NCBI GenBank assembly: GCA_013433145.1
Contig: CM024187.1
Span: 9,265,326 to 9,329,325 of the forward strand
Reading direction: 5' to 3'
Source: Ascaris suum
Lineage: Eukaryota; Nematoda; Chromadorea; Rhabditida; Ascarididae
DNA: 64,000 bases
Shown: positions 1 through 11,470 of the stretch, in pieces
How positions within the stretch are numbered: the first letter of the stretch is position 1
Layout of the letters: each line of letters opens with the position of its first letter
Notes under the pieces: generated by a model
What the model saw: only the letters and a program-made list of their open reading frames with translations
What the model was told of the DNA's origin: nothing
Database searches by the model: none
Position numbers and translations under genes: made by a program

Positions 1-525
1 AAACAAAAAAGCACTTGAGACGAGTCCCTCCAGGATTACCTCAGGAAACCACCAAATAAAAAGGAAAACCAGCAAAAGGAAACGCTTAATTTGATCTAAA
101 AACTGCTTAGGTTCGTAAAAATTGCAAATCATTTTTGAAGGGCTATTATATACCTGAAGGCACGGGCCCTCTCCTGAACCGATCACCCAGTTGCTCGAAA
201 ACTATCCATCAGATCGCACAATTATGAAAAGATCTGCGGAAGGCAAGAAATATCCGCACAAGACAACACTGAGGGGCTGGCACTAGTGCTCAATGACTCT
301 TCCTCAATGACTCTTTCTTAAGAGCAAAAAAGTGAGCACAACTGCAGCGCCGCCACCGCGTTTTCCTTTCTCCATAGCTGCTTGAATAGCTGCTGTGAAA
401 CTTGATAACTCTTCGCTTATAAAATAAAATTATGAATGACGTACTTATCGACAGAGTTAGAAGTTTGCAAAAAATATGCACTTTATGTTCAAAACTGAAG
501 GATGCAAGTACACGTGGATACATGG

Positions 526-559
526 ATTGGATAGGATAGGATAGGACAGGATAGGACAC
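526..559. repeat. ATAGG-type pentanucleotide repeat
   Basis: About seven tandem copies of a 5-nt unit (ATAGG with ACAGG and ATTGG variants) can be read directly. On the minus strand the repeat falls inside an open frame that reads Ser-Tyr-Pro units, which is a by-product of the repeat and not a gene. Confidence 0.9.
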
Positions 560-925
560 AATAAGCTGTTGGCAGAATATGCATCAAAGCGTATCGAAAA
601 GAAGACTTCTGATTTTAAAAAAGTATAACGATACGCAACGTATAAGAGAGGGTGTGTACGAGCGCGCGAAATAGTGGTCGCAGAAGACTGCTTGAGATTC
701 AAGCTAGCTCTCAAGTACTTTAAGGTTGAGGATTAGTCGTGGAGCATCGAAACAGTGGAAGAGTCATGCAGTATTAGCGGAAAATTCGGCCGATTACTTT
801 ACCTTTTCTTCACATTTGATCACAGAGTTGAAGTGAAAATAAAGAGAGCATAAAGGAGAATGACGAAAATTGAAAACGTACTTTACTTCGTGCACATTCT
901 TTTGCCTGAGTGCTCCTCTCCTTAC

Positions 926-1689
926 GAACGCTTTTCCCTCGATTCGTTGAGCTATAATTCAATCAAAATGAAGCTGCAATAAACTTTATTTTCTTTTTCG
1001 CATTCATAGTAATTAGCAACTAATAGCGAGCCTGTTGAGAATTGCAACCGCTTGTAAATATAGCTGCTGCCGACTTTATAATTAAGCATTTCTTTGCATG
1101 CCAATCTTCGACATTACTCACTGACACTTAGGACAATATTTGCTATGTTTGCGTACGCTACTAATGAGCTTCAGCGATAACTGCCTCCTGTTTCTCATCT
1201 TAGTAATTCTTTCTATTAGCCAAAACACTATAGGCGAGCAAGTCTACTCTTCTACTATTTTTTAAAAGCGTGTTGCAGAAGTAAGAATCAAAAAGAGCTC
1301 ACAGTTTTGAAAGAAGCGCTGCAACGCAGGCAATTTCAATTGACGAAGTAATTTTCTCTTTTCTTTCAGAACATTCAATCGTTGTTCTTCATCGCTCTCT
1401 GAAAGATTGTCGGTGCCGCCCTCGTTGCTTTGTTCAAGATCATTGGGAATTGGCTCACTTAGTGGCAAAAAGTGCTTATGCGGCACATGGCTATACTCAT
1501 CCGGCTCATAAAAAGTAACCGGAACGCTATGTCTTGGTTGCAGTAACAAGGCCGTAACGGGAAAGGTTCTAGAGGTAGGTCATAGAATCTGGATGGATAA
1601 TCGCTCGCTGAATTACTCCTCTGAAGCGTGGTCGCTTCCGCATCAACGGAGTTTGAGAAAACATTTGATGGAATAGGATTAGTTTCCAT
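926..1689 (-). CDS. Candidate multi-exon gene fragment, acidic protein of unknown function
   Basis: I do not recognise the family. One frame opens at an ATG (1687-1689) and reads METNPIPSNVFSNSVDAEA. From about 1560 down to 1303 a second frame carries the coding signal, with an acidic stretch (NLSESDEEQRL) followed by a basic helix (KEKRKLLRQLKLP). That block ends at a good donor, GTGAGC (1295-1302). A 26-nt exon at 926-951 (acceptor ATTATAG, donor GTAAGG at 921-925) joins it in phase and would add SQRIEGKAF. What is odd is the frame change between the two blocks near 1560, with no obvious intron of normal size there. It could be a very short intron, alternative exons or a frameshift. The protein looks soluble and partly disordered; no signal peptide or membrane segment is seen. 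Confidence 0.3.
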
Positions 1690-2753
1690 CACAGCCCACT
1701 ATTTCCCTCAGATATATCGTTATCATTTCAGGTAAAGAAGCTGCTGTTGAACCAATCACAGCGAAAGCGAGAAATTCTAGCAGTGGATCGCCGTTATTTA
1801 AAGGCAGTACAGAATATAAAGGGCGACAGCAACACGTTCATCTGCCGATATCAATTCCATAGTGGGCCACATGGTGCGAAACGTTCGTCACGCTCTGATT
1901 TGCATAAGCTTACCTAACACGACGACGACGCAAAGGGAAAATTTCCGTTTTGCTTCTTTCATTCACACTATCCATGATATATTCCACTCTTTCAACTGAT
2001 GATATGTTCCGTTGTCGCAAAAGCAAGCACGAATTTCCTATCGTTTTTTCTAGTTTATACAGTGTTCGTACAAATGCACACTTTTATTCCGTCTTCTTCC
2101 AACTTGAGTCAGTATGTCTGTTGTTCTTTTGTAGCGTTTGCCGCTCTATTTTGCATAATATGTTCACTAGTAGGGAGTGAGTGATTTCATGTGTTTTCAT
2201 TTTTGTTGAGGGTAATTCAAGGGAAATTTTATTTCACAACTATTTCTTCGATATAGCATACCAACACTACGAAGCCTTTCACGCTTTAAATGAGTAATTC
2301 TAAGTGGCCTTAAAACAGAATGGTTTCGATTTTTTCGTAACTGAAGATGAGCGTTGCTTTCGCGACGGCCGAATTCCTCTAAGCGCAGACTGAAATTAAT
2401 CCGCTAACGCGGAAATGAAATCGCCTGTGATGACTACTGGTCATGCACAGTGAGCAAATGTGCTAACATCGATAAACTGCAGTGAATAAATTCACGTGAA
2501 AATGCTTGAAGCATCGGGCAATGAATTTCTTCATCTCCACCGAAAGGAACGCTTCATATAAAGATTTTCACTGCTTTATTGTTATGTGCGAAAGGAGTCA
2601 TGCCTCTCACATGAGTAAAAAATTCTCTTTTTTAGCACTCAAATTTCAACAGTTGAGAGCCCATTACGCAGAGGAAATAGGCTCACTATCGTAGTAGGAT
2701 AATAGAAACTCTAAAGTGATCAGTGACGCTAAGTAATTTTCTTTAAACGTCAG

Positions 2754-2845
2754 AAGCCTCCGTAACGCTGATTGAAGATCTCTTGTTAGCGCCACATGAA
2801 ACCATCCTCAGTGAAAACTTCTCTGTTAATTCGATCCTTCTATAA
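2754..2845 (+). CDS. Candidate 3' terminal exon, unknown protein
   Basis: After an AG acceptor (ACGTCAG, 2747-2753) the plus strand reads ASVTLIEDLLLAPHETIL and continues to NSILL followed by TAA at 2843-2845. The codon pattern and amphipathic character look protein-like. The minus strand is also open across 2743-2955, so strand choice is uncertain. No upstream exon was found that joins it. The family is not recognised. Confidence 0.17.
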
Positions 2846-3879
2846 CTCAAGACTTTTTTCGACATTGGCATCAGAGATGCCCATCCCACGAAAGGACATT
2901 TTGAGGAAGAGGATGGTATGAGATTAAGAGTAGAAAATAAGTTTTTTAGTACCATCGAGCATAGAAAACTCTACATTTACTCAATTTTGAGTGAGGAAAT
3001 ATCACTTAGAAACGCTCTTGAGAAGTGAGATAGAAACCCGTCAGTGTATGCAAGATATCCGATTTTTCCATCGCATATAATTAAAGCAAGGGCTATTCCC
3101 GAGGCGGAGATTTTGTTGCGAATTTTTCATAGCTCAAACGATCTTCATCTTCAGTCGTTGAGTGAGAACACTCTAGTTATAGAAACTTTGTGCTTACGCA
3201 AATCAAGTATCATCCACAATGTGGTTGCTTTTCTAGAATGTGTAGTGACTCTTTTAAGGTGGTTTTTTCGGGGAAGGCACACTATGAAATCTGAAGGCAT
3301 ACAAATCTATCTGTTGATTCTATCCTCTCGTATCAATAAGGCCCATACTCTGGCAAAGAGTGTTCAAATGATGCACAACAGAGTTGATCAATATAACCCG
3401 TTAATGCTGAATGCGAACGCAAAAAAGTCGAACCATGAGATACGGCCCATCTCTGCATACCAACAGGCAGATGCAGCGCTCTGCCAGGTGTTCAAAGGAA
3501 TGTGAGCCCTTCCATCCGCCAGAAGAAAATTATAGCGCCATTCCGACTGTTAGAAGCTGGGTACGGCTCCTCGCAGTTATCAAAAGATTGTGCGAGGCGT
3601 TTTTGGATATAAGAAGTGGGGTGCCTTCCCCTGACTATTTTAGCATCATAACACACATTGCTTCCGATTTTCTAAAACTGGATGTCAGTCGACATACTCG
3701 AATGAGGTTGAGCCAAAGACCTAAAAATGGAGTGTCGCTGCAAGACACCGCCATCCAAGGTTATGGTGGCATTAAATTCTTGCTCCTTCCTGCTGCCTCT
3801 GGCCGACAAAGGAGAACAGCTCAGAGGCTGAAAGATGAGCAGGCGGTGGGAGGAGGGACACAACCATCTACTGCGTAGA

Positions 3880-5900
3880 CTGCCGGCATCAAATTTCACC
3901 ATTTCGTAATGTTAAACAGCGGACTCACTGATGGTCACAAAAGAACAGCCCAACACATTTAGGCATACATACATTCGAAATTAGGCGCATTCTTGGTTTT
4001 CTGGAAGAAATTGAGGATCGTTGCTCACTTCAGCTTCTTTCGAAAAAAAACCACCACTACGAAGCGTAACTGAAAAGATTTAAGATGAAAGAAAAAAACA
4101 GATTTGCAGCATTTGCAAGAGATATATAGCTTTGATGATATCGGTTTCCCTTTTTACAACCATCGAAAACAAATATCATAAAAGCAATTTGCTTCACTCC
4201 TAATCATTAACCAAGGGGTGAGTGTGCGCGAGATACGATAGCAATTATTTATTACTCCGAAAGCTTTTGCTAGCTGCCACATTTGATTAACAGCAAATGA
4301 CACACTGCACCCATCATTGCCACCAAGTGAGATTCGTAGATTTTTATGCGTATCCCTTTTTATAGTTGCCAATAATATGAGACGAGAATCTAAATTGCGC
4401 TCGGCGCATACAATCGCTGAATGAAATATTGCGCAGTATGCGGAAAGTGAGCCATTAATGATACGACCTATGTGTGCCGAATTGCCTTTTTTGCTTGTTT
4501 GTTTACATCATGACCGATTGTGACCGCCATCGGCTGATGAAAGGCGAAGTTTGTCTAGAAAATATTGATAAAGAAATGTCACCCATGATAACTGCTTAAG
4601 TTACGCACCAAAACGAACGCAATGTGCAATTTTTTGGCTAAGCTAAAAGTCGTAGAAAAGTTTTTTGTGAAGAAAGGTGTAATTGAGATCCATGAAGGAA
4701 GCCAGACTGGAAATTTCAAAAGCCCTGAAGCTACAGTAGCTGAATTACTGAGTAGCACTGCAATCAATCCTCTACATTTTTGAATCACTTATCTACGACA
4801 ACCCCTCTCATTCTTTTTTCACTGGACCAGTGACGAAGGCATTAACGTGCCAGCATATGTTACAGAGTTTGGTGGTCGGTATTTTCTGTACCGCGTTAAT
4901 TTTTGATTTCAATCAACCCACCTGGGTTAGATGCATAGGTTTAGGCTCGGACCTAAGCTTATAACGTAACCTATGCATAAACCGACCGTTGGCATTCACT
5001 CCTAACGTTAGAACTGTGGGACACTTTCCCATTTGATCACTTTTTGGAGAAAAACTTGGATCACCTGAGGCTATCACCTCACTTTTAGGCACATTTAGAT
5101 CCACGTCTATGTTACATGCTGCATGCGATACAAAGAAAGTCACTACTTGAAGCTATACCGCGGCGATCCCGCAAAACATGCAATCCTGCAAGCTTCGCAA
5201 TCAAACGCACTTTCTCACCAATGAACAATAAAAAAGAAAGATCAAAAGAAACAGTGACGCACCACGTCAACCGGATGATATCAAACGAACAATGTGGCCA
5301 TATCTGAATCAAACATTATCGGAAAGCGATTTGCTCAAAAATCTACAGATATCGCATTCGATAGGAGCGCGGCAGACGGATTCAGTTGTAGGGTAACGGA
5401 AACCGAGTGGGAACGCACTAAAACCAAGCTTTGTTCTTGCCCAATATTCATGCTCTATACAACCAACTGATGTTCGTCGTCAACTGCGCGACCTCACGTG
5501 ACAAATCCCTTTAAAAAATAGCTTCGTTACAGAATGTGGTGAAATTTGCGGCAACATTCCAAAAATGAGAACACCGAGTGATAGCAGGAACGAGAGCACA
5601 AACCAAATTACCTCCCACTGTCGAGTTTTACAACAGTTACTATGACCATTCAACGAACAAGACGCTCTAGGCAAAGGTCGCCTGCTTTTGCGATTAATGT
5701 ATTGAGTAGTGCAGGAGGTTAGGAGTATAGCGCACTACAGCAAGGTTTCTGATACGGGGTGGCGCCACGTATGCAAACGTTCTAGGAAAGCTGTCTTCCC
5801 GTCTGCTTTGACTGAAGGGATACAACAGTTAAGGCAAAAGGGGCACAGTGACAGAAATCATTAAAGAATAACGCATGTTATGCTATAGCATTTGAAGTTT
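3880..5900. other. No supported gene
   Basis: Only short open frames (under about 80 codons) on both strands, often overlapping, without paired splice signals. Nothing structural stands out. Confidence 0.5.
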
Positions 5901-5925
5901 CGGGCATACCATAACAAGAAACCTA

Positions 5926-6255
5926 TTCCCTATTCCAAAGATCAAGCAAGATATGTGATGGCGTGAGAGCTGGAGCAGGGAAATTTTGGGCGATCTCAAA
6001 ACAGGGACAAGCGAGGGAAAGATTGAAGTAAAGCTCTTTTAGAACACTATGCAGAACTGACTTGGCAATTCTGAATCTGTAAATTTCTTCCGAATCTGTA
6101 AAGCATATGAGCAGATTAAACATGCGGACGAATGAGGATACAACGCCAGGATAATATGTTGTTTCTGCAGAGCGTAAAATAAAGAGAAGATGGAACAATC
6201 CATCACAGTCAATGGTCGATCGCCTAACAGATGAAAAGCAAAAGCCATGCTCCAT
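5926..6255 (-). CDS. Weak candidate ORF of about 110 codons
   Basis: An uninterrupted minus-strand frame with a plausible mix of residues (for example SEEIYRFRIAKSVLHSVLKE) ends in LLDLWNRE and a stop. It contains internal AG/GT signals that could make part of it intronic. No domain, signal peptide or family is recognised. An open frame of this length can occur by chance in a window of this size, so support is weak. Confidence 0.15.
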
Positions 6256-6913
6256 TCATCGCAGAACCGTGCTGGCAGCATAAAAAATAATAGTTAATCC
6301 TCTCTACCGTATACCAACTTTTTTTGAAGTGACAGTGTCATGTCTAAAAGGTTGAGTGGAAACCGAAAACGTGATCGGTGCAGAAACAAATTCTTGTCGC
6401 TGCTTAAAGTGGTGTTTAGTTCTCGTGAAACTGTGGCATTTTTAAAACCATAAATGCATCCGTGACACGGCAATGCATAGAATACAGAATCTCAGTGATC
6501 GAAGTTACTGACACGGAACGGAGTAAACCGCAGTTATGATAAAGTAGATAGGAGCAGAGGTGGGAATATAAGCATAACATATTTTATATGAGTCACGGCA
6601 AGCTATAAAGTAAAAACATGCTGAAGTGCAGTTTTAGAAGTTCGTGGTGGATAAATGGAAGTTCATCTCAGGTATTTTAAGTGAGCCGATTGCTCAGGTT
6701 AGGTCCTGCGCACTAATTTTTTCGTCATATGCCACTTATACTGAGCATCACAGCAATGAATGCGACTGTAGCAGGATCCTTCCAAAACATCACTACCGAA
6801 AGCGAACTGAATTCATGTTCAGCCATAAATTTGTTCGGCCTCTAGCACGACATCCAGGATGCGAATAAGACAGTGAGATGCAGGTTGCGAAATGCGAAGG
6901 TTTCAAGAACGAA

Positions 6914-6995
6914 GTTAGGGAAGAGGGAGGTGGAAGGGAAAGGAGGAGGGGACGGAAAGCAGTAGGAGAGGAGCTAAAAAGTGGTGGAGGAAAAA
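6914..6995 (+). repeat. Polypurine, G-rich tract (possible G-quadruplex or triplex)
   Basis: About 80 bases that are nearly all purine on the plus strand, with at least four GGG or GGGG runs separated by 4-9 nt purine loops. This is visible directly; the structure is an inference from composition. Confidence 0.7.
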
Positions 6996-7274
6996 TTTCC
7001 ACCACCATTATAAGGCGTTATGCTTGCTACCGTTCAAAGTTCCATGTGGATCGCGTTGCTTAATTGCAACAGTTTCCGAGAGCGGGAAATCATTTTAGCG
7101 TTCGTAGTATCTCCTTACAGAGGGGAAAACAATTTATGTTGCTCTCATAACATGCACTTCGACGCTGTTCATCCAGAACTCTCTTTCTTTTGTGAAGCCA
7201 ATTCAGAAAGCATTCTAAGAGCTTCAATTTACTGACACAGATACATGCTGCTTTTGTGCACAGAAGTGTACTAC

Positions 7275-7654
7275 TTAGATAGCTATGTATGTGGTTTGAG
7301 AGTGCAAACGATCCGATCCATATAGTACTGTTTTTGATCGCAGGTACTGAATGAGTTCTGGAAAAACCTACCAAAAGCTTCCGATAACTTCCTTATCGCT
7401 AAAGAGGACTCTATTACGGGATCGCTTTTTGCTGCGTTCAAATCCACTGAGCGACGTCGTATCTCCAGCTTTGGGCTAGTCCTTAAGCCGACGCTGAATT
7501 TTCTCTCAAACGCCTGCAGGCGGTTCACCTTGAGGGTGATATCTTCGGGGCGTACCACATCGTTTCCATCACCTGCTTCATAATTCTCACCGCCGTCGGC
7601 GTTTTGCGCCGTCGAATTCACATTCATCACGTGGCCGTGCAGATGATCTCCTTG
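7275..7654 (-). CDS. C-terminal two exons of an unknown intracellular protein
   Basis: The main exon (7654 down to 7372, 94 codons) follows a textbook acceptor TGATTCTGCAG and has strong coding character: an acidic segment (NADGGENYEAGDGNDVV), then VRPEDITLKVNRLQAFERKF and RTSPKLEIRRRSVDLNAAK, ending in RKLSEAF. It stops at donor GTAGGT (7366-7371). A 44-nt intron (7328-7371, acceptor AAAACAG) leads in phase to a short terminal exon reading VLYGSDRLHSQTTYIAI and TAA at 7275-7277. The basic RRRS motif could be a kinase target, but that is only an inference. There is no membrane segment or signal peptide, and I do not recognise the family. The upstream exons would lie above 7.7 kb and were not identified. 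A plus-strand frame (about 7813-7956) starts just beyond and could be a divergent neighbour. Confidence 0.45.
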
Positions 7655-7812
7655 CTGCAGAATCAACGCTTATTGTGCCAACACCCTCATAGAACAAGAA
7701 GCGTTGTTCCCATGCACGTAGTGGTTTCATGGAAGAAAATGAAATGCGTCATTTATACCTCTTTACGAGATTTAACGCAAATATAAGTGAAAATAATCGT
7801 AGATTTATCACA

Positions 7813-7956
7813 ATGGACCTTGCAGAGAGCACCAAAGGAAAAACCGATCTAATAAAAGACGGCATAGATAGCAGCGCCGTTGCGCAAAGAACTTTCTCCC
7901 GGGACACGAAGGCCGAAAGCAAAAATGCGGTGGAACATAAGAAACGTCGGCAGTGA
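7813..7956 (+). CDS. Possible short plus-strand ORF or first exon
   Basis: An ATG opens 47 codons of hydrophilic sequence (MDLAESTKGKTDLIKDGIDS ...) ending in HKKRRQ and TGA. The charge pattern is protein-like and it lies divergent to the minus-strand gene at 7.3-7.7 kb. The opposite strand is also open here. No family is recognised. Confidence 0.18.
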   Translation: MDLAESTKGKTDLIKDGIDSSAVAQRTFSRDTKAESKNAVEHKKRRQ

Positions 7957-8449
7957 TGAAATTCGAAAGCAGCTGGTTCCGAAATAAGTAGTCGAGAAAT
8001 TCCTTTGTCCTCAAATTTCCCCTCCCCTCACACAACAAAAAACAAGTATTTTAGAGCAGAAAGAAAGCGTCACCCCTATTAATTGCTTCAACAAAATTAT
8101 ATGGAAATTCGTTGGGCTGTTCCTTTAAGTCCTGTCCCAGTTTTTATCACAATCGCTTCATCACGTAGTTTAAGCCGTCATATAGCTGAGAAGAAGGTGA
8201 AAGAACGGTTTATTTCGGTGTCTAAAGGCACAATATTACTGAAATTCCAACTGGTACGGAAATCTACCAAATTATGTGGAACAAAACAGTGTGGAACATT
8301 AGAATTCCACACAACCGCAAAATTAGAACGTACGCAATGCATACAACTGCAAATCTTGAGCAGCAACCACTCATTTATTGCAGTTGCTATAGACAGTGAT
8401 ACCCGTTTAAAGACTGCTCAAATGCAAATAATTATTGACGTAAGATAAA

Positions 8450-9800
8450 CAGGAGATATCTCGATGAGGTGAAGAGAGGAAAATGGGTTGAAGAAAATTA
8501 GCTAGTCATCTGCAACCTTGCGGCGATCAGATTGAGTTTGTGCATTGCGATCGACATATCAGCATCACTGTTGGTAGGTGTACTGGAAAAGCGTTGAAGA
8601 AAAACCTCTCCGCAACTCGAAAACAGCATCCTGTCAGAAATGTTTATCCTTAGTTTGTAACTAGAAAGACAGGGATTTTCTAATAAAGTAAAATCACTCT
8701 TTGCAAAGTAAACAGAATGGACAGACGAAGAGGGTTCTTGGTGTTTTCAGTGTGCGTTTAAGAACAACCGAGAAATAAACGAATGAAAGGAGAGAATTTA
8801 TGTCGATTGAAGCCAAATTCGCCTGCCTCAGATTCAATTTGCTCTGAAATCAAGCATGAGGGTCTCGTCATCATTCGCGACGAAAAAAACGGACTCGCTC
8901 CATAGCAATCATACGCATCTTAACATGCTTGGTGAAGTTAATGCCGAATCGAGTGAGGCGCTGCTAAGATGGCAATAACGAAGAGGCGCACTGCCCACCC
9001 GCCTAGATAGCATCAACGAATTCACAATATTCCACTCCTCCCACTCTCTCATCTTGACCAAATACTCGAGATCTGAGATGAAAAAAATCGAATACGCGAG
9101 CAGCGGCCTTTCTATCCACTATTCGGGAATTCATTTAGCATCGCCAAGTAGCGGCAACAACAGCGGCTGTGATCACAATTCGAATACTCATAAACAAATC
9201 CACCTCCACGAAGCTATTTTCAGTTTATGGAATACATACGCCCCGCTTGCCATAAAAAAGTCATCTTAAATGAGCCAGTTCTAACCAGGTTTCCTTTCTT
9301 GACTTTGACGAGAATTCCCTCAATCGGTGTACTTTTAGGATACTTCTCAAATCCTCAGGTTTCATCGTTTCCATCAAAATACTTATACTGAGATGTTTAA
9401 CTGCTTCAGGAAAACTGGATTCCTTATTTCTCTTTGAGTTCTTATTTCTTTCTTAAATTGTAAAAGAATCACCATTTCAGAAGGGTCAGTTCCATGGCAT
9501 GTGAATTCTCTTTCAACAGAACTATGAATAGGAAATTCACCATACGCTAAATCGGTTCAGCCTTTTCAGCTGTTTCTATCAGAACTTCAGTTGAGAATAC
9601 AGATAATGCACTAATTGGTTAAATGAGCACTTGATTTTTCGCGCTCCGATTTACCACGAATTCCGGTGCATCATAACGACAAAAAAGTGTCTGAAGCCAT
9701 ATAGCACCTTGAGGGCAACTTCCGTTAGCTAAAGACAAGGAGGTGGACTTACAAAGATCTTCCGACTCATAAGTATTCTAGACTTAGCTGAGAGACAGCT
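8450..9800. other. No supported gene
   Basis: AT-rich spacer with stops in all frames. One 35-nt block at about 9752-9786 on the minus strand sits between an acceptor (CTCTCAG) and a strong donor (GTAAGTCC) and could be a micro-exon, but nothing adjoining supports it. Confidence 0.45.
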
Positions 9801-9821
9801 GCATGCTAGGTTCCAAAACAA

Positions 9822-10301
9822 ATGTTTGATCACATTCAAAAAACAAATTGCTCCTTTCTTACTTATTTCATCATTCTTACATCACCAATTTATGTTGTAA
9901 TTTACATTGTAACAACAACCGTTTATTTGCGGAAACTTCCAAATGAGGAGAATTTACCTGGGAGGAGTGGAAGGCACAAAAGCACTCAAATAGAGCGAAA
10001 ACAGGGTAGTTTAAAACGTCAGATCACTGGCTCAGTCTTCCCATTCAGCGAAACCTCTATACCGCAACAGCTTTTCATGGACGCGAATAGTTCCGCCATG
10101 ACGGGCCGCAGTGAAGGTAGCATGCGTCAGCTACTTCAACCAAAAACAAAACTATGGCAGACGGACTCTGTCATTTCGTTATTTGAGGTGGCAGAAGGAC
10201 AAGGAATTTTCCAAAACAACACATCCAGATGTGGAAGGCGAAAATTTTTAGAGGATTTGCGTACTCATCAAGCGCATGCACTTAAGTTTACATGCACCTA
10301 A
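9822..10301 (+). CDS. Candidate ORF with one transmembrane segment
   Basis: The longest ATG-initiated frame in the window, at 159 codons. Near its start it has a hydrophobic stretch of about 27 residues (FLTYFIILTSPIYVVIYIV, then TTTVYLRKL), followed by a hydrophilic region with GRSGRHKSTQIERKQ, SSAMTGRSEGSMRQ and two NxT/S sequences. It could be a single-pass membrane protein or a fragment of a multi-pass one. No splice pair confirms it and no family is recognised. About one ORF of this length is expected by chance in 64 kb of this composition. Confidence 0.2.
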   Translation: MFDHIQKTNCSFLTYFIILTSPIYVVIYIVTTTVYLRKLPNEENLPGRSGRHKSTQIERKQGSLKRQITGSVFPFSETSIPQQLFMDANSSAMTGRSEGSMRQLLQPKTKLWQTDSVISLFEVAEGQGIFQNNTSRCGRRKFLEDLRTHQAHALKFTCT

Positions 10302-10841
10302 GTAGGTGACTTCATAAACAGCATAATTTCAGGCCTTCTCACTCTAAAGTGCTTATTGCGCAATTCTGTTCTACTCTCGACCTCAGCCCAGTGAATCAGA
10401 CTTCGGAGTCTACTTATTTGCTGAAGTGAAGGCGAATCCAAAAGTAGATTTCTTGTTATGGAAAGAGTCGCAGTCAAGAAATGGACTGTCTTGTTTGCGC
10501 GAGTTAGCTCCGTTCCGAAGCCACAGTCGAGGCCATAATTTTTCGCTTCTTTGGCTCTTTGGCTCTTTTTCGCCGCTATCAAAACCACTCATCTCCATAG
10601 GAAGTATGCCTGCTGGTACCAGTTCCCAGTAGGAGGCCACCACGTGGAGCTCCGAAGCTTTTCGAGGCACATCCGCGAGTCGAGAGGACTCCACTCGGGA
10701 AGTGTGATGACTCTTCAACCTAAGCGCTGAATCGGTTGTGTGAGTAAGAGAGCGTAGGAATACTGCCAGAATGTAGCCGGTGATGCCATAGCAAAAAGAC
10801 TTCTTCTACAATACCGTACTTCACCGAAGTAGTACGCCCCT

Positions 10842-10856
10842 CCCCCCCCCCCCCCC
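10842..10856. repeat. C15 homopolymer run
   Basis: Fifteen uninterrupted C bases, flanked by further C-rich sequence (10837-10866). On the minus strand this is a G15 run with G-quadruplex potential. Confidence 0.97.
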
Positions 10857-10964
10857 TCCCTCCCCTCTTTTTGCGAAATTTTGAAAAACGAAGTGCTACT
10901 GTACTTAAGGTTCTGAATTTGATGCGATACTTTGGCAACTATTTTCACCCACAAGGTACAACAC

Positions 10965-11307
10965 CTACACCATAAGTCCATAGGAATTTGAAAGCAAATG
11001 AAATAGCGTTTCATTGTAGAAAAGTTCTTCTTTTTGTATCAGGTGATTAATGATTCTGATAGAGTTTTTAATGCTCTTTAAAACGTGCCTAGTCGCTCTT
11101 CCCAAGTCTTGTTCCTTTATGCACTTGTAGGCCCTGATATATCGGTGATCCTGCAATTTTGTCAATTGCGCCTCATATAAGAAATTGATCTTATAGAAAA
11201 GTTCTTGTTTTTGTCTCAGCTTATTAACGATTCTGATAGAGCATTCAATGCTCTTTAAAATGTGCTGAAACTCGTCTTTCGAATTTTGTTTCCTTACGGT
11301 TTATTTT
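10965..11307 (-). repeat. Diverged 177-bp tandem duplication inside an open minus-strand frame
   Basis: Bases 11019-11115 and 11196-11292 are clearly related (near-identical GAAAAGTTCTT, GATTCTGATAGAG and AATGCTCTTTAAAA blocks), with a period of about 177 bp, which is exactly 59 codons. On the minus strand one frame stays open through both copies, for about 114 codons. The two repeats read HILKSIECSIRIVNKLRQKQ and HVLKSIKNSIRIINHLIQKE, each followed by ELFY. Most differences between copies are amino-acid-changing, so present-day selection is not proven. It may be a gene remnant with duplicated segments or a simple DNA duplication. No family is recognised. Confidence 0.65.
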
Positions 11308-11339
11308 CATATTTACTGCGACATTTTATTGCCGAGTGA

Positions 11340-11470
11340 CCACTACCGCGCCGCTCTCCGAGGACGCGCGCGATCTCTCTCCGTCTCTCTTGGCTAAGTG
11401 CGTCGACCCCGTTCTGGCTACTCGACGTATAAGTGGCCGGATCACGCCAGAAACGACTCAGCTATTTACT
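11340..11470. other. CpG-rich island with TATA-like box; possible promoter or solo LTR
   Basis: About 130 bases that are strikingly GC- and CpG-rich (GCGCCGC, GACGCGCGCGA, GTGCGTCGACC) in AT-rich surroundings. They include CTCGACGTATAAGTGG, a TATA-like element, and an AATAAA lies about 40 bases downstream (near 11500). TATA box followed by poly(A) signal within a compact block is the layout of a retrotransposon LTR, but I could not define matching ends or a target duplication, and no retroelement coding sequence is nearby. Confidence 0.3.

Noticed and set aside
160..290. Plus-strand block reading PEPITQLLENYPSDRTIMK, with a competing minus-strand donor GTATAT
   Set aside because: Both strands look equally coding over 130 bases and no neighbour exon decides between them.
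290..714. Minus-strand frames with Ser-Tyr-Pro repeats
   Set aside because: Caused by the ATAGG pentanucleotide repeat.
3044..3878. Two overlapping plus-strand frames of about 155 codons
   Set aside because: Length is near chance expectation for the window, the frames overlap each other and a minus-strand frame, and no splice signals or domains support them.
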